Shown one piece after another: positions 8,472 to 16,896 of a stretch of DNA of 57,240 bases. The stretch covers positions 1 to 57,240 of the forward strand of contig DKWG01000047.1 in assembly GCA_002491605.1 (NCBI GenBank). Reading direction: 5' to 3'. The notes under the pieces were generated by a model. That model ran no database searches and was not told the DNA's origin. It was given only the letters and a program-made list of their open reading frames with translations. The translations under genes were made by a program, and so were the position numbers. Origin of the DNA: Ruminococcus sp. UBA7158 (GTDB lineage Bacteria; Bacillota; Clostridia; Oscillospirales; Ruminococcaceae). Position 1 is the first letter of the stretch, and every line of letters starts with the position of its first letter.

Positions 8472-8952
8472 GACCTTCCTTTAACGTTTGAGGGACATCT
8501 ATAAGCCTCTGATTTGTGCTTCCTCTGAACTTACACTCGTAGCTCTTCAACGCAAGAACAAACCTGCCGTCTACCAGTACGTCCACTGTGTTTAAAAGCT
8601 CCTCATATCCGTTTTCGGCGTTGGCGTTTTTCATCAGCTCTTCTATTGTAAAGCCTGTGTACGCCATTACATTGAGTCCGCTTTCGTGCACTTTTCTTCC
8701 AAGCTCAGCGAGCGGCTTTGCCTGACAAAATGGCTCGCCGCCGCTGAACGTAACGCCGTCCAAAAGCGGATCTGAAAGAATTTTTTTGAGTATTTCATTT
8801 GTGTCGTCATCGTATCCGCCCGAAAAATCATGGGTTGACGGGTTATGACAGCCCTCGCAGTGATGCGGACAGCCTTGGACGAACACAGTATATCTTATTC
8901 CCGGACCGTCGACAATAGACTCGCCGACAACACCGGACATTCTAATCTTCAC
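8449..8952 (-). CDS. nrdG: Anaerobic ribonucleotide reductase activating enzyme
   Basis: Radical SAM enzyme that makes the glycyl radical on NrdD using S-adenosylmethionine. The 167-residue version has the iron-sulfur CxxxCxxC in QGCPHHCEGCHN, the SAM-binding FSGGEPF and a typical length. The start chosen is GTG at 8950-8952 (protein begins MKIRMSGVVGESIVDGPG), with AAAGGAAAGG upstream; a longer frame from 9039 would add 29 residues absent in the family. It lies downstream of nrdD, separated by a hairpin, and overlaps the next gene. Confidence 0.92.
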   Translation of the reverse strand: MKIRMSGVVGESIVDGPGIRYTVFVQGCPHHCEGCHNPSTHDFSGGYDDDTNEILKKILSDPLLDGVTFSGGEPFCQAKPLAELGRKVHESGLNVMAYTGFTIEELMKNANAENGYEELLNTVDVLVDGRFVLALKSYECKFRGSTNQRLIDVPQTLKEGHAVIKEL

Positions 8953-9087
8953 GGCAGTTACCTTTCCTTTCTTAATGGATGATGCGGATATCATATCAGG
9001 CTTTATTCTCTGTGAGCATAAGTATTCATCGGAATACAAAAAACCTGATAAGCAATCATCTGCCCCGTAAGTATAATTTTATATGGC

Positions 9088-9118
9088 TTTGCCGCCGCTA
9101 TTAATCAGCGGCGGCAAA
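9088..9118. repeat. GC-rich palindrome between nrdD and nrdG
   Basis: Arms TTTGCCGCCGCT and AGCGGCGGCAAA form a 12-bp perfect stem with loop ATTAATC. No U-tract follows on the minus strand, so it may act as an mRNA processing or stabilising stem that sets different levels of NrdD and NrdG, rather than as a full terminator. The CGCTGATTAAT core recurs in the hairpins at 16781 and 45843. Confidence 0.6.
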
Positions 9119-9126
9119 AACTATTC

Positions 9127-11448
9127 TTATTTTTCATCTAAGCTGTGCTTAACTCTGTCTTCAACCTCTGATCTCTTTGCATTATTGAAGCGGTCAAGCG
9201 TTCCGACCAAATATCCGGTTATTCTTCTTATTCTCTCAAAGCCGTAGCTGCCCTCATTTTCCTTTCTGCCGCACTTAGGGCAAGTGTCACCGATGATACC
9301 GGTGAAGCCGCAGCAGGGATCTCTGTCTACAGGGTGATTGATTGAGCCGTAGCCTATGCCTGACTCCTTCATATAACGAATAATCTTTTCAAACGCCGAG
9401 AGGTTCTGCAACGGATCGCCGTCCAGCTCAACGTAGCTTATATGTCCGGCATTGGTAAGAGCGTGATAAGGCGCTTCTATCTTTATCTTCTCAAAGGCGT
9501 TGCAGTTATAGTAAACCGGAACGTGGAATGAGTTTGTGTAATAATCTCTGTCGGTTACTCCGGGGATCTTGCCGTATTTCTTTTGGTCGATTCTTAAGAA
9601 TCTTCCCGAAAGACCCTCCGCAGGAGTTGCAAGGAGTGAGAAGTTGAGATGTGTCTTTTCAATCTCCTCGTCCATGCGCTTGCGCATTCTTGTTATGATT
9701 TCAATACCAAGCTTTCTTGACTCCTCGCTTTCACCGTGGTGCTTTCCTGTGAGTGCCTTTAAGCACTCAGCAAGTCCGATAAATCCGACGGAGAGTGTAC
9801 CGTGCTTTAAGATTTCGCCTACAGTATCTTCAGAGCTTAGCTTCTCGGAATCGAGCCATACGCCCTGACCCATTAAGAACGGGAAGTTCTTAACCTTTTT
9901 CTGAGCCTGTATTTTGTATCTTGCCATGAGCTGATCTATAACAAGGTTCATCATGGCGTCGAGCTTTTCATAAAACTTATTTATATCGCCCTTTGACTCT
10001 ATTGCAAGTCTGGGCAGGTTTATAGATGTGAAGGAAAGGTTTCCTCTGCCGGTTACTATCTCCCTCGACGGATCGTAGGCATTTCCTATTACCCTTGTAC
10101 GGCAGCCCATGTATGCAATCTCAGTATCAGGATTGCCGGGCTTGTAGTACTGAAGGTTATAGGGAGCGTCGATAAACGAAAAGTTCGGGAAGAGTCTCTT
10201 TGCAGACACCCTGCACGCAAGCTTGAACAAATCATAGTTGGGGTCTTGAGGATTATAGTTTATACCCTCCTTGACCTTAAAGATGTGGATCGGGAAGATA
10301 GGTGTTTCGCCGTTGCCCAAACCTGCATCCTGCGCTAAGAGGACGTTTCTTATTACCATTCTGCCCTCTGTTGAGGTATCTGTGCCGTAGTTTATAGAGC
10401 TGAACGGTGTTTGCGCACCTGCACGGGAATTCATGGTGTTTAAGTTATGAATCAAAGCCTCCATTGCCTGATAGGTTGACTTGTCCGTTTCCTTAACGGA
10501 AGTCTCATATGAAAACTTCTGAATCTTTTCAACCTGCTCATTCGAGCAATACTTTTTGAGGTATTCAGCTTCCGCCGCTCTAAAGTCGTTGCTCATGTCA
10601 AGCGTAGGCTCAAGACCCTTTTCGGCGAGCTCTTTAAGATAGCCCTTTACAAACTGCTCTGCGCCCTCAACGTCGTCTAAAAGCTCAAGTGAGCGAATTA
10701 TATTGTCTCTGTAGCGGTGATTAAAGGTTTTCTTAACGCCCTGCGCCATGTCGTAATCAAACTTCGGGATAGACTGACCGCCGTGCTGGTCGTTTTGGTT
10801 AGACTGTATTGCAATACACGCAAGAGCTGCATAGCTTGAAATCTCATTCGGAGTTCTCAAGTGACCGTGACCGGTTGAAAAGCCGGAATTGAAGAGCTTT
10901 GTTAAATCTATCTGAGTGCAGGTTGTGGTAAGTGTGTAGAAGTCCAAATCGTGAATATGGATGTCGCCCTCGGAATGAGCCTTTGCAAACAGCGGGTCTA
11001 AAACATACATCTCATAGAACTCTTTGGCGCCGCATGAGCCGTATTTAAGCATTGTGCCCATGGCTGTGTCGCCGTCGATATTTGCATTTTCACGCTTAAC
11101 GTCGCTGTCCTTGGCGGAAGTAAAGGTAAGGTCCTCGTATATCTTCATTATCTTTGTGTTCATTTCACGAACTCTTGTTCTGTTCGCACGATAAAGGATA
11201 TATGCCTTAGCTGTAGCAGCGTGACCCTCCTCGATGAGAAGCTTTTCAACGGCGTCCTGAATCTCTTCAACTGTAGGAATCTTCTTGCCGGCAGACTCAA
11301 TATGGTCGCATACTCTTCCGGCAATCTCCAAAGCCTCATCGTAATCAGAACCGCCTATAGATTCAGCAGCTTTATATATAGCGTTAGCGATCTTTTCAAC
11401 GTTAAATGTTACTACTCTTCCGTCTCTCTTTTGAATTCTCGTTATCAT
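9127..11448 (-). CDS. nrdD: Anaerobic (class III) ribonucleoside-triphosphate reductase
   Basis: Glycyl radical enzyme that makes dNTPs under strict anoxia. The 773 residues contain an N-terminal ATP-cone (about 1-93, starting ITRIQKRDGRVVTFNVEKI), the substrate barrel with NTMNSRAGAQTPFSSINYG, the zinc site formed by CCGFTG and CPKCGR, and the glycyl radical motif RITGYLVG with Gly at about 745. Length fits the family. Promoter and two NrdR-like boxes lie just upstream, so expression should respond to the dATP/ATP-sensing repressor NrdR. nrdG follows downstream. Confidence 0.95.
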   Translation of the reverse strand: MITRIQKRDGRVVTFNVEKIANAIYKAAESIGGSDYDEALEIAGRVCDHIESAGKKIPTVEEIQDAVEKLLIEEGHAATAKAYILYRANRTRVREMNTKIMKIYEDLTFTSAKDSDVKRENANIDGDTAMGTMLKYGSCGAKEFYEMYVLDPLFAKAHSEGDIHIHDLDFYTLTTTCTQIDLTKLFNSGFSTGHGHLRTPNEISSYAALACIAIQSNQNDQHGGQSIPKFDYDMAQGVKKTFNHRYRDNIIRSLELLDDVEGAEQFVKGYLKELAEKGLEPTLDMSNDFRAAEAEYLKKYCSNEQVEKIQKFSYETSVKETDKSTYQAMEALIHNLNTMNSRAGAQTPFSSINYGTDTSTEGRMVIRNVLLAQDAGLGNGETPIFPIHIFKVKEGINYNPQDPNYDLFKLACRVSAKRLFPNFSFIDAPYNLQYYKPGNPDTEIAYMGCRTRVIGNAYDPSREIVTGRGNLSFTSINLPRLAIESKGDINKFYEKLDAMMNLVIDQLMARYKIQAQKKVKNFPFLMGQGVWLDSEKLSSEDTVGEILKHGTLSVGFIGLAECLKALTGKHHGESEESRKLGIEIITRMRKRMDEEIEKTHLNFSLLATPAEGLSGRFLRIDQKKYGKIPGVTDRDYYTNSFHVPVYYNCNAFEKIKIEAPYHALTNAGHISYVELDGDPLQNLSAFEKIIRYMKESGIGYGSINHPVDRDPCCGFTGIIGDTCPKCGRKENEGSYGFERIRRITGYLVGTLDRFNNAKRSEVEDRVKHSLDEK

Positions 11449-11504
11449 TTTATGTTATGTCTCCCTTTTTTAATTATATTCATATTTCTTCAAGGATTAT
11501 GTAC

Positions 11505-11518
11505 CACAATATATAGCG
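11505..11518. promoter_or_regulatory. NrdR-like box 1
   Basis: CACAATATATAGCG resembles the known NrdR consensus (ACACWATATATWGTGT). Its centre is 32 bp, about three helical turns, from the second box, the usual spacing for NrdR pairs. It falls just downstream of the predicted transcription start of nrdD. Confidence 0.7.
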
Positions 11519-11536
11519 CTGATAAAGTTCAATGTA

Positions 11537-11550
11537 TCAAGTATATTGTA
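11537..11550. promoter_or_regulatory. NrdR-like box 2
   Basis: On the minus strand this reads TACAATATACTTGA, and it overlaps the -10 of the nrdD promoter. Bound repressor here would block RNA polymerase. Confidence 0.7.
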
Positions 11551-11568
11551 TCTGAAACAGAATGTCAA
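11540..11568 (-). promoter_or_regulatory. nrdD promoter
   Basis: TTGACA (11563-11568) and TATACT (11540-11545) are separated by 17 bp on the minus strand, a near-consensus sigma-A promoter, about 90 bp upstream of the nrdD ATG. Confidence 0.8.
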
Positions 11569-11993
11569 GCTAATGTCGAAAAAAAAGCGCATATATTTCG
11601 CTCTTCGGTTTTAGCTATAATGCACAACGCCGCATTAAATCATGAGGTAAAGTATTTACACTATACAGCGTGAAAACAAGCTGACTGCAAGCTGTCAGCG
11701 ATTATTGGCTTGTAAAGCATTTACAGCAAATAAACTCTTTTACACACACTAAAAATCTGCGCATAGCCGTGCATCCAACGGCTTTTACGCAGACTGTAAG
11801 AAAAGCTGGTGCACTTTACATCTGATTTAAAACACGCAGCGTAAACATATGCTCATAAAAAATTACAGTGTCACAAGCTCTCAAGCACTCTTGCTTAATG
11901 TAACAACAAGATGCTTCCCTATACCGTTCTTTTAAGCTTTAATTCAAACGAAGGCTTTGTTACATACTCCATATAGATAGGTCTGCCTGCGTA
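11569..11993. other. Intergenic region without a credible gene
   Basis: This 425-bp AT-rich stretch between nrdD and the Nudix gene holds one convincing element, the hairpin at 11751-11793. A plus-strand frame reaches 11673 but has no ribosome site, runs antisense into nrdD and has no recognisable content. Confidence 0.5.
11751..11793 (-). terminator. Terminator-like hairpin downstream of the Nudix gene
   Basis: TCTGCG...CGCAGA encloses AGCCGT...ACGGCT, and on the minus strand the stem runs into TTTTTAG. It would end the transcript of the SGNH/DUF4358/Nudix operon after a 200-nt untranslated tail. Confidence 0.55.
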
Positions 11994-12416
11994 TTATAAA
12001 TAAGCTTTATATCTCTCAATAATATTCGGAGACTGAATCAATTCGAGAGCCTTATCTTTATGGACATACATGGATTCCGAGTTTTCATCAGACGGTCTTG
12101 GATTTCCGCTTTTTGCTCTGCATATAAAATCAAGCATAACCTTTGTCGGAATCTCCTTGACGCCGCTGTGACCGGGGTACTTTTTCGTATTGGATGATAT
12201 GCAAAACAGCTCGCCGACTTCTATATCAACGCCCGATTCCTCCATCACTTCTCTTTTAACAGCGTCAATAACATTTTCGCCGACCTCAACCTGTCCGCCG
12301 GGAAACACCCAGCCGTAGTCATAGGTGTTGACCATGAGAATTTCATCATTATCGTTTATGACTATTCCTGCACCCGCAACTATATGAGTCGGCATAACCC
12401 ATCCTTCGTTGCCCAT
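11994..12416 (-). CDS. Nudix hydrolase
   Basis: Hydrolyses a nucleoside diphosphate linked to another moiety; the substrate is unknown. The 140-residue protein holds a full Nudix box GX5EX7REUXEEXGU at residues 41-63 (G41, E47, R55, E56, E59, E60, G62), the magnesium-binding catalytic helix. The start ATG has AAAGGAGATG upstream. It is the last gene of a three-gene minus-strand run with the lipoprotein and SGNH genes. It resembles MutT/NUDT-like housecleaning enzymes, but no subfamily signature is evident. Confidence 0.9.
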   Translation of the reverse strand: MGNEGWVMPTHIVAGAGIVINDNDEILMVNTYDYGWVFPGGQVEVGENVIDAVKREVMEESGVDIEVGELFCISSNTKKYPGHSGVKEIPTKVMLDFICRAKSGNPRPSDENSESMYVHKDKALELIQSPNIIERYKAYL

Positions 12417-12449
12417 AACTTCATCTCCTTTAACTCATCATCAACAAAT

Positions 12450-12920
12450 TCACTCGCTGAATACCTTGCCGACAGCCTCATTTGCCGACGAAAAATCCGG
12501 AAGAATCATCAAAATATCATACTTGCCGTATGACACGACCCGACAGTCCTCCATCTTTTTAACCTCAAGCGGAGCGTAGCCCTTAAAATCATCAATGCGC
12601 TGTGACAGAAAATCATTCAGCATTTTCTGAGCTTCGGCGTGCATTTTCTCGTCGGACGATTTAAAAATCGCTATTATATCAGCAGACGCCGGGTCAGACG
12701 AATACATAACGCAAAAATCATCATACAACGACACATCGCATCCGAAAACTGCGTTGACAGTGTCGCCGTCCGCATCTGAAAAATCTATCGTCTGCGGCTG
12801 AGACGATACAGCGGCTTCCGTAAGTGTGCTCATATCAGGCTCAGGATAGCTTTTGCCACAGGCTGAAAACGCAGTGCATATAATCAATGCAATTGTCAGC
12901 AAACAAATTAATCTTTTCAT
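12450..12920 (-). CDS. DUF4358-like lipoprotein
   Basis: A 156-residue lipoprotein: MKRLICLLTIALIICTAF signal followed by lipobox FSAC, then a small domain containing VFGCDVSLYDDFCVMYSS and a repeated pattern of acidic helix and strand. This resembles DUF4358, a family common in anaerobic Firmicutes and often next to SGNH hydrolases or acyltransferases; function unknown. The ATG at 12918-12920 is chosen since TTTAGGAGATG precedes it; a longer frame adds 9 residues ahead of the signal. It starts 28 nt past the SGNH stop. Confidence 0.65.
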   Translation of the reverse strand: MKRLICLLTIALIICTAFSACGKSYPEPDMSTLTEAAVSSQPQTIDFSDADGDTVNAVFGCDVSLYDDFCVMYSSDPASADIIAIFKSSDEKMHAEAQKMLNDFLSQRIDDFKGYAPLEVKKMEDCRVVSYGKYDILMILPDFSSANEAVGKVFSE

Positions 12921-12948
12921 CAAACATCTCCTAAACTGCTCAATCAAA

Positions 12949-13791
12949 TCAGCTGACAGTGTGGCTTAAAATATAGTCGACGAATTTTTCGTAGGTCGAG
13001 TATTTAAAGTGCACACCGTCGTTTTCAGCGTCTCCCTTAGGTAAAACGCCGGAGTCATTTTTAAGATAAGTGTTTAAATCAAGATAATGCATTTGATTTG
13101 TATTTGCATACTCAAGAAGCCGCTCATTGAATCTATCTAAGTCGGCGTTTAAAACAGGGCTTTCCTTGGAGGTTTCCTTTTCACTTGTGACCGGCGGAAC
13201 AGATATTATATAAATGTGCGAATCCGGACACAAAACCTTTACTCTGTCAGCAAAGCTGCGGAAGCTTTGATACATATCGCTTACGCTCATCCATGCCGCA
13301 CCGCTTGAGCCGAGCATTATGTAGATATTTTCAGGTGCGCTCTCCTTTAATGCGTCTATAACGTTCATGCGACCGTACGGAGTGTCGATAATCTCTGTTT
13401 CAACCTTAGATATATTCATACTTACACTTGCATAAACGCTTGATGCAGGTACAACCTCATATGAAGCCAAGCCGAAGGTCAGCGAATCTCCGATAAACAC
13501 ACAGCTGTTTAGATATTCCTTATCCTTAGCAGCAGATTCGGGTACAGGGTTAATTATTTCACCCGGCTCTGCATTATCGGGCTTGTCCGAAGCAGCGTCG
13601 TCATTGCCGCCGTTTGTTTTTTCATCGATATTATCAGAAAGAGCAGGAACAACAATGCTCCTGTCCTGAGACAGGACGTCCTCGAGTGTTGACGTCTTCA
13701 TATACCTATAGAAAAACAGACCGAATATAACTATCGCAGCAAAAAATACGAGACTGAAATGATATCTCACCTTGAGCGGCTTCTTTGACAT
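12949..13791 (-). CDS. Membrane-anchored SGNH/GDSL hydrolase
   Basis: A 280-residue protein with one N-terminal transmembrane helix (about 12-29), an acidic linker (about 40-90) and an extracellular SGNH domain. It has the catalytic GDSL block FIGDSLTFGL (Ser at 103), the oxyanion Gly/Asn-like block MLGSSG and the DGVH motif with catalytic Asp258 and His261. Such enzymes remove or transfer acyl groups on cell-wall or exopolysaccharide components; the substrate is not evident. The second block has SSG where many relatives have Asn. It is first in its operon, with its own promoter at 13810-13837. Confidence 0.82.
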   Translation of the reverse strand: MSKKPLKVRYHFSLVFFAAIVIFGLFFYRYMKTSTLEDVLSQDRSIVVPALSDNIDEKTNGGNDDAASDKPDNAEPGEIINPVPESAAKDKEYLNSCVFIGDSLTFGLASYEVVPASSVYASVSMNISKVETEIIDTPYGRMNVIDALKESAPENIYIMLGSSGAAWMSVSDMYQSFRSFADRVKVLCPDSHIYIISVPPVTSEKETSKESPVLNADLDRFNERLLEYANTNQMHYLDLNTYLKNDSGVLPKGDAENDGVHFKYSTYEKFVDYILSHTVS

Positions 13792-13809
13792 TTATATAAC
13801 ATCCCTTCA

Positions 13810-13837
13810 ATTATACTATTTCCAAACACTTCATAAA
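13810..13837 (-). promoter_or_regulatory. Promoter of the SGNH hydrolase operon
   Basis: TATAAT at 13810-13815 lies 16 bp from a weak -35 (TTTATG, 13832-13837) on the minus strand, 20 bp upstream of the ATG. Confidence 0.55.
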
Positions 13838-13839
13838 CC

Positions 13840-13880
13840 GATATCGACAGAACTAAGCTCTGTTCTCACATATCGATATC
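13840..13880. promoter_or_regulatory. Inverted repeat in the divergent SGNH/asnB promoter region
   Basis: GATATCGA (13840-13847) and TCGATATC (13873-13880) are perfect arms with an inner CAGAAC/GTTCT pair. It begins directly behind the -35 of the SGNH promoter and is not followed by a U-tract, so it suits a repressor or activator site better than a terminator. Confidence 0.4.
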
Positions 13881-13991
13881 AAAACACGGCATTGCAGAAT
13901 ATATTATAAAGGATATTGAATTCAGTTTCAAGGAATTTTGCGAAATTTCATGAATTGTAACTTTAGTGTAACCTTATTGCTCGGATTTAAC

Positions 13992-14020
13992 TTGAAAAAA
14001 GCGTTCAAATGGGTTATAAT
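13992..14020 (+). promoter_or_regulatory. asnB promoter
   Basis: TTGAAA (13992-13997), 17 bp, TATAAT (14015-14020); about 50 bp upstream of the asnB start. Confidence 0.75.
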
Positions 14021-14069
14021 AGCAGTCAGAAATCAATTGCATTTTACATATAAGGAGAGATGGCTTTTT

Positions 14070-15902
14070 ATGTGCGGTTTTGTCGGCTTTACTAATAAAA
14101 TAAACGACTCGTCTATAGTTTTAGAAAAAATGATGGATTTGATTAAGCACCGTGGTCCGGATTCCGACGGCGAATATGTCGACTGCGATATTGCCCTCGG
14201 ATTCAGGCGGCTATCCATTATCGACCTTTCAAACGGCAGCCAGCCGCTTTTTAATGAGGACAAGAGCTTGGTTTTAGTGTTCAACGGCGAGATATACAAC
14301 TACCGCCAACTGCGTGAGGAGCTGCTTCGCTTCGGACACGTTTTTGAAACCGACACCGACTCCGAGGTTTTGCTTCACGGATATGAGCAATGGGGCAAGG
14401 AGCTTTTGAACAGGCTGAGAGGAATGTTCGCCTTTGTCATCTGGGACACAAAGAAAAAAGAGCTTTTCGGCGCAAGGGACTTCTTCGGCATTAAACCAAT
14501 GTATTACTGTCAAATGGGCGAAAGCTTCATTTTCGGTTCTGAAATTAAGAGCTTTTTGGCACATCCTGACTTCAAAAAGGAACTGAACGAGGAGGCGCTT
14601 GAAAACTACTTGACATTCCAGTACTCTCCTTGTCAAGAGACCTTCTTTAAAGGCGTTTTCAGACTTCTGCCGGCTCACTGCTTCACCTATAAAAACGGTC
14701 AATTTAAAACAGAGCGCTATTGGAGCGTCAACTTCAACGAGGACAACAAGCCCGACTTAGACGAATGGGTGAACAGGATTTCCGACACATTTAAAAACTC
14801 AGTCGAAGCGCATAAGATTGCCGACGTTGAGGTCGGAAGCTTTTTATCAAGCGGCGTTGATTCAAGCTATGTCGCCGCTGTTGCCAACGTCGACAAGACG
14901 TTTACCGTGGGCTTCGGAGAGGACGAGAAGTACAACGAGATAGGCTATGCCAAGGAGTTTTCAAAGTATATCGGCAAAGAAAACATATCCAAGGTCATAA
15001 CACCCGAGGAGTACTGGGGAGAGTTTCCCAAGATTCAGTATCACATGGACGAACCGCTTGCCGACCCTGCCGCAGTTGCCTTGTACTTTGTGTGCAAATT
15101 AGCGTCGGAGCGTGTTAAGGTAGTTTTAAGCGGCGAGGGTGCGGATGAGATTTTCGGCGGCTACAATATATATAAAGAGCCTGACGATGTTGCAATATAC
15201 AATGCAGTCCCAAGACCTATCCGACGCGGTATAGGTAAAATCTGCTCTAAATTCCCTCATAAGCGCGGCGTAAACTTCTTTATAAGGCGAGGCAAGGATT
15301 TGCAGGAGCGCTTTATCGGCAACGCATACATCTTCTCAGAAACCGAGCGCAAGGATATTCTCAAAATTAAAACCTCTGCGCCTGACGCCATGAGCATCAC
15401 AAAGCCTTTCTACGATGCCGTTAAGGACAAAGACAACGTCACTCAGATGCAGTACTTAGACTTAAATATGTGGATGACAGGAGATATTCTTTTAAAGGCA
15501 GACAAAATGAGCATGGCTAACTCCTTAGAGCTCAGAGTTCCGTTTTTAGACAAGGAGATTATGGCTCTTGCCGAGAGGATACCGAAAAGGTACCGTGTCA
15601 CAAAGGAAAACACAAAGTACGCAATGCGTATGGCGGCACACAGAGCCTGTCCTCCTCAGACTGCGGATAAAAAGAAGCTCGGCTTCCCTGTTCCGATAAG
15701 AGTATGGCTTAAAGAGGATAAATACTATGACGTCGTTAAGAAGGAATTCACATCCGAAAATGCGCAGAGATTCTTTAATACCGATAAAATAGTCTCTCTT
15801 TTAGACGACCACAGAGCAGGACGCTATGACTACTCGAGAAAAATCTGGACTGTTTATACCTTCTTGGTATGGTATAGAGTTTATTTTACTGACATTGCAT
15901 AA
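14070..15902 (+). CDS. asnB: Asparagine synthase (glutamine-hydrolysing)
   Basis: Makes asparagine from aspartate, ATP and glutamine. The 610-residue protein starts MCGFVGF, exposing Cys2 as the N-terminal glutaminase nucleophile after Met removal. The class II amidotransferase domain (to about 190) has LIKHRGPDSDG and FNGEIYNY. The synthetase domain has the PP-loop SFLSSGVDSSYVAA and later VVLSGEGADEIFGGY. The ATG at 14070 is fixed by the Cys2 requirement and by AAGGAGAG upstream. It stands alone with its own promoter and terminator. Confidence 0.95.
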   Translation: MCGFVGFTNKINDSSIVLEKMMDLIKHRGPDSDGEYVDCDIALGFRRLSIIDLSNGSQPLFNEDKSLVLVFNGEIYNYRQLREELLRFGHVFETDTDSEVLLHGYEQWGKELLNRLRGMFAFVIWDTKKKELFGARDFFGIKPMYYCQMGESFIFGSEIKSFLAHPDFKKELNEEALENYLTFQYSPCQETFFKGVFRLLPAHCFTYKNGQFKTERYWSVNFNEDNKPDLDEWVNRISDTFKNSVEAHKIADVEVGSFLSSGVDSSYVAAVANVDKTFTVGFGEDEKYNEIGYAKEFSKYIGKENISKVITPEEYWGEFPKIQYHMDEPLADPAAVALYFVCKLASERVKVVLSGEGADEIFGGYNIYKEPDDVAIYNAVPRPIRRGIGKICSKFPHKRGVNFFIRRGKDLQERFIGNAYIFSETERKDILKIKTSAPDAMSITKPFYDAVKDKDNVTQMQYLDLNMWMTGDILLKADKMSMANSLELRVPFLDKEIMALAERIPKRYRVTKENTKYAMRMAAHRACPPQTADKKKLGFPVPIRVWLKEDKYYDVVKKEFTSENAQRFFNTDKIVSLLDDHRAGRYDYSRKIWTVYTFLVWYRVYFTDIA

Positions 15903-15906
15903 CATA

Positions 15907-15945
15907 AAACATCCGAAGAGGTTATCCCCTTCGGATGTTTTTTTA
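15907..15945. terminator. Bidirectional terminator after asnB
   Basis: ACATCCGAAG and CTTCGGATGT arms are followed by TTTTTTT on the plus strand; the convergent methyltransferase gene ends at the same place and can use it too. Confidence 0.85.
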
Positions 15946-16755
15946 CCTGCTTCTCAGCTGCCAAAACGCCACAGCGCTTGCCGCCGCAACGTTTAGTGAA
16001 TCCACGCCGTTTTGCATCGGGATTTTTACGGTGTAATCGCATTTGGCTATTGTCGACTTTGCCAAGCCGTCCCCCTCTGTGCCCAAAACTATTGCAAGCT
16101 TTGCTTCGCTCATCAGCGAAGCATTGTCTATGCTGACGGAGTTATCAGACAGCGCCATTGCGGCAGTTTTAAAACCGAAGCTGTGCAATAGGTTTATCCA
16201 ATCGGCGTCCTCATCAAACCTCGACCATTTGACCTGAAAAACAGTTCCCATGCTCACTCTGACCGAGCGCCTTAAATATGGATCGGCACAAGAAGGAGTT
16301 AAAAGCACGGCGTCAATCCCCAAAGCCGCAGCTGAGCGAAAAATTGCTCCCAAATTAGTCGAATCGACAATGTTTTCAAGCACGGCTACTCTTGAAGCAC
16401 CATTTAAGACGCTTTCAAGGCTGGAACTGAGCGGTCGGCGAAAAGCGCACAGCACTCCCCTTGTCAAAACAAATCCGGTCAGCTTTTCTAAGCACTCCCT
16501 CGGCGCAGTGTATACGGGTATGTCTTTGCTCATGGCTATAACCTCGGCAGCGTCGCCGTTTATGTGACGCTGTTCTGTTAATACAGAGAGCGGTTTATAT
16601 CCTGCCTCTATCGCTGTTTTTATAACCTTCGGGCTTTCTGCGATGAATATCCCCTTTTCAGGCTCAAGGCGGTTTCGAAGCTGCGCTTCCGTCAGCTTGG
16701 TGTAAACCTCAAGCTCAGGGTTAGATAAATCCTCAACGCTTATTATCCTTGCCAT
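15943..16755 (-). CDS. TrmH/SpoU-family RNA 2'-O-methyltransferase
   Basis: Methylates a ribose 2'-OH in rRNA or tRNA using S-adenosylmethionine through a trefoil-knot fold. The 270-residue protein has an N-terminal L30e-like substrate-binding part (about 20-100) and the SpoU motifs: motif 1 DSTNLGAIFRSAAALG, motif 2 AIVLGTEGDGLA and motif 3 IPMQNGVDSLNVAAASAVAFW. This is the RlmB/TrmH-like group; the exact target nucleotide cannot be inferred. It is monocistronic, convergent with asnB. Confidence 0.9.
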   Translation of the reverse strand: MARIISVEDLSNPELEVYTKLTEAQLRNRLEPEKGIFIAESPKVIKTAIEAGYKPLSVLTEQRHINGDAAEVIAMSKDIPVYTAPRECLEKLTGFVLTRGVLCAFRRPLSSSLESVLNGASRVAVLENIVDSTNLGAIFRSAAALGIDAVLLTPSCADPYLRRSVRVSMGTVFQVKWSRFDEDADWINLLHSFGFKTAAMALSDNSVSIDNASLMSEAKLAIVLGTEGDGLAKSTIAKCDYTVKIPMQNGVDSLNVAAASAVAFWQLRSR

Positions 16756-16780
16756 TTTATCAAGTCCAATCTATACAGTA

Positions 16781-16817
16781 AATCGCCGATTAAAGCTAAG
16801 CGTATTAATCAGCGATT
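16781..16817. repeat. Dispersed palindromic element, copy 1
   Basis: AATCGCcGATTAA (16781-16793) pairs with TTAATCAGCGATT (16805-16817). The arm shares CGCTGATTAA with hairpins at 9088-9118 and 45843-45897. Confidence 0.5.
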
Positions 16818-16827
16818 TTCTCGGCTT

Positions 16828-16884
16828 CAAGCCTGTCATTTTGTACTGATGTCTGCAAGAGCGGCTCAGTACCTGACAGGCTTG
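16828..16884 (-). terminator. Long hairpin at the end of the ABC exporter operon
   Basis: CAAGCCTGTCA (16828-16838) with TGACAGGCTTG (16874-16884), and inside GTACTGA with TCAGTAC, give an 18-bp stem 12 bp past the exporter stop. No U-tract is evident, so it may protect the 3' end of the mRNA rather than terminate alone. Confidence 0.5.
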
Positions 16885-16896
16885 ATTAATTTTATA

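Noticed and set aside
11221..11673. Plus-strand 150-codon frame
   Set aside because: The first half is antisense to nrdD and the second half covers the NrdR boxes and promoter; composition is not protein-like.
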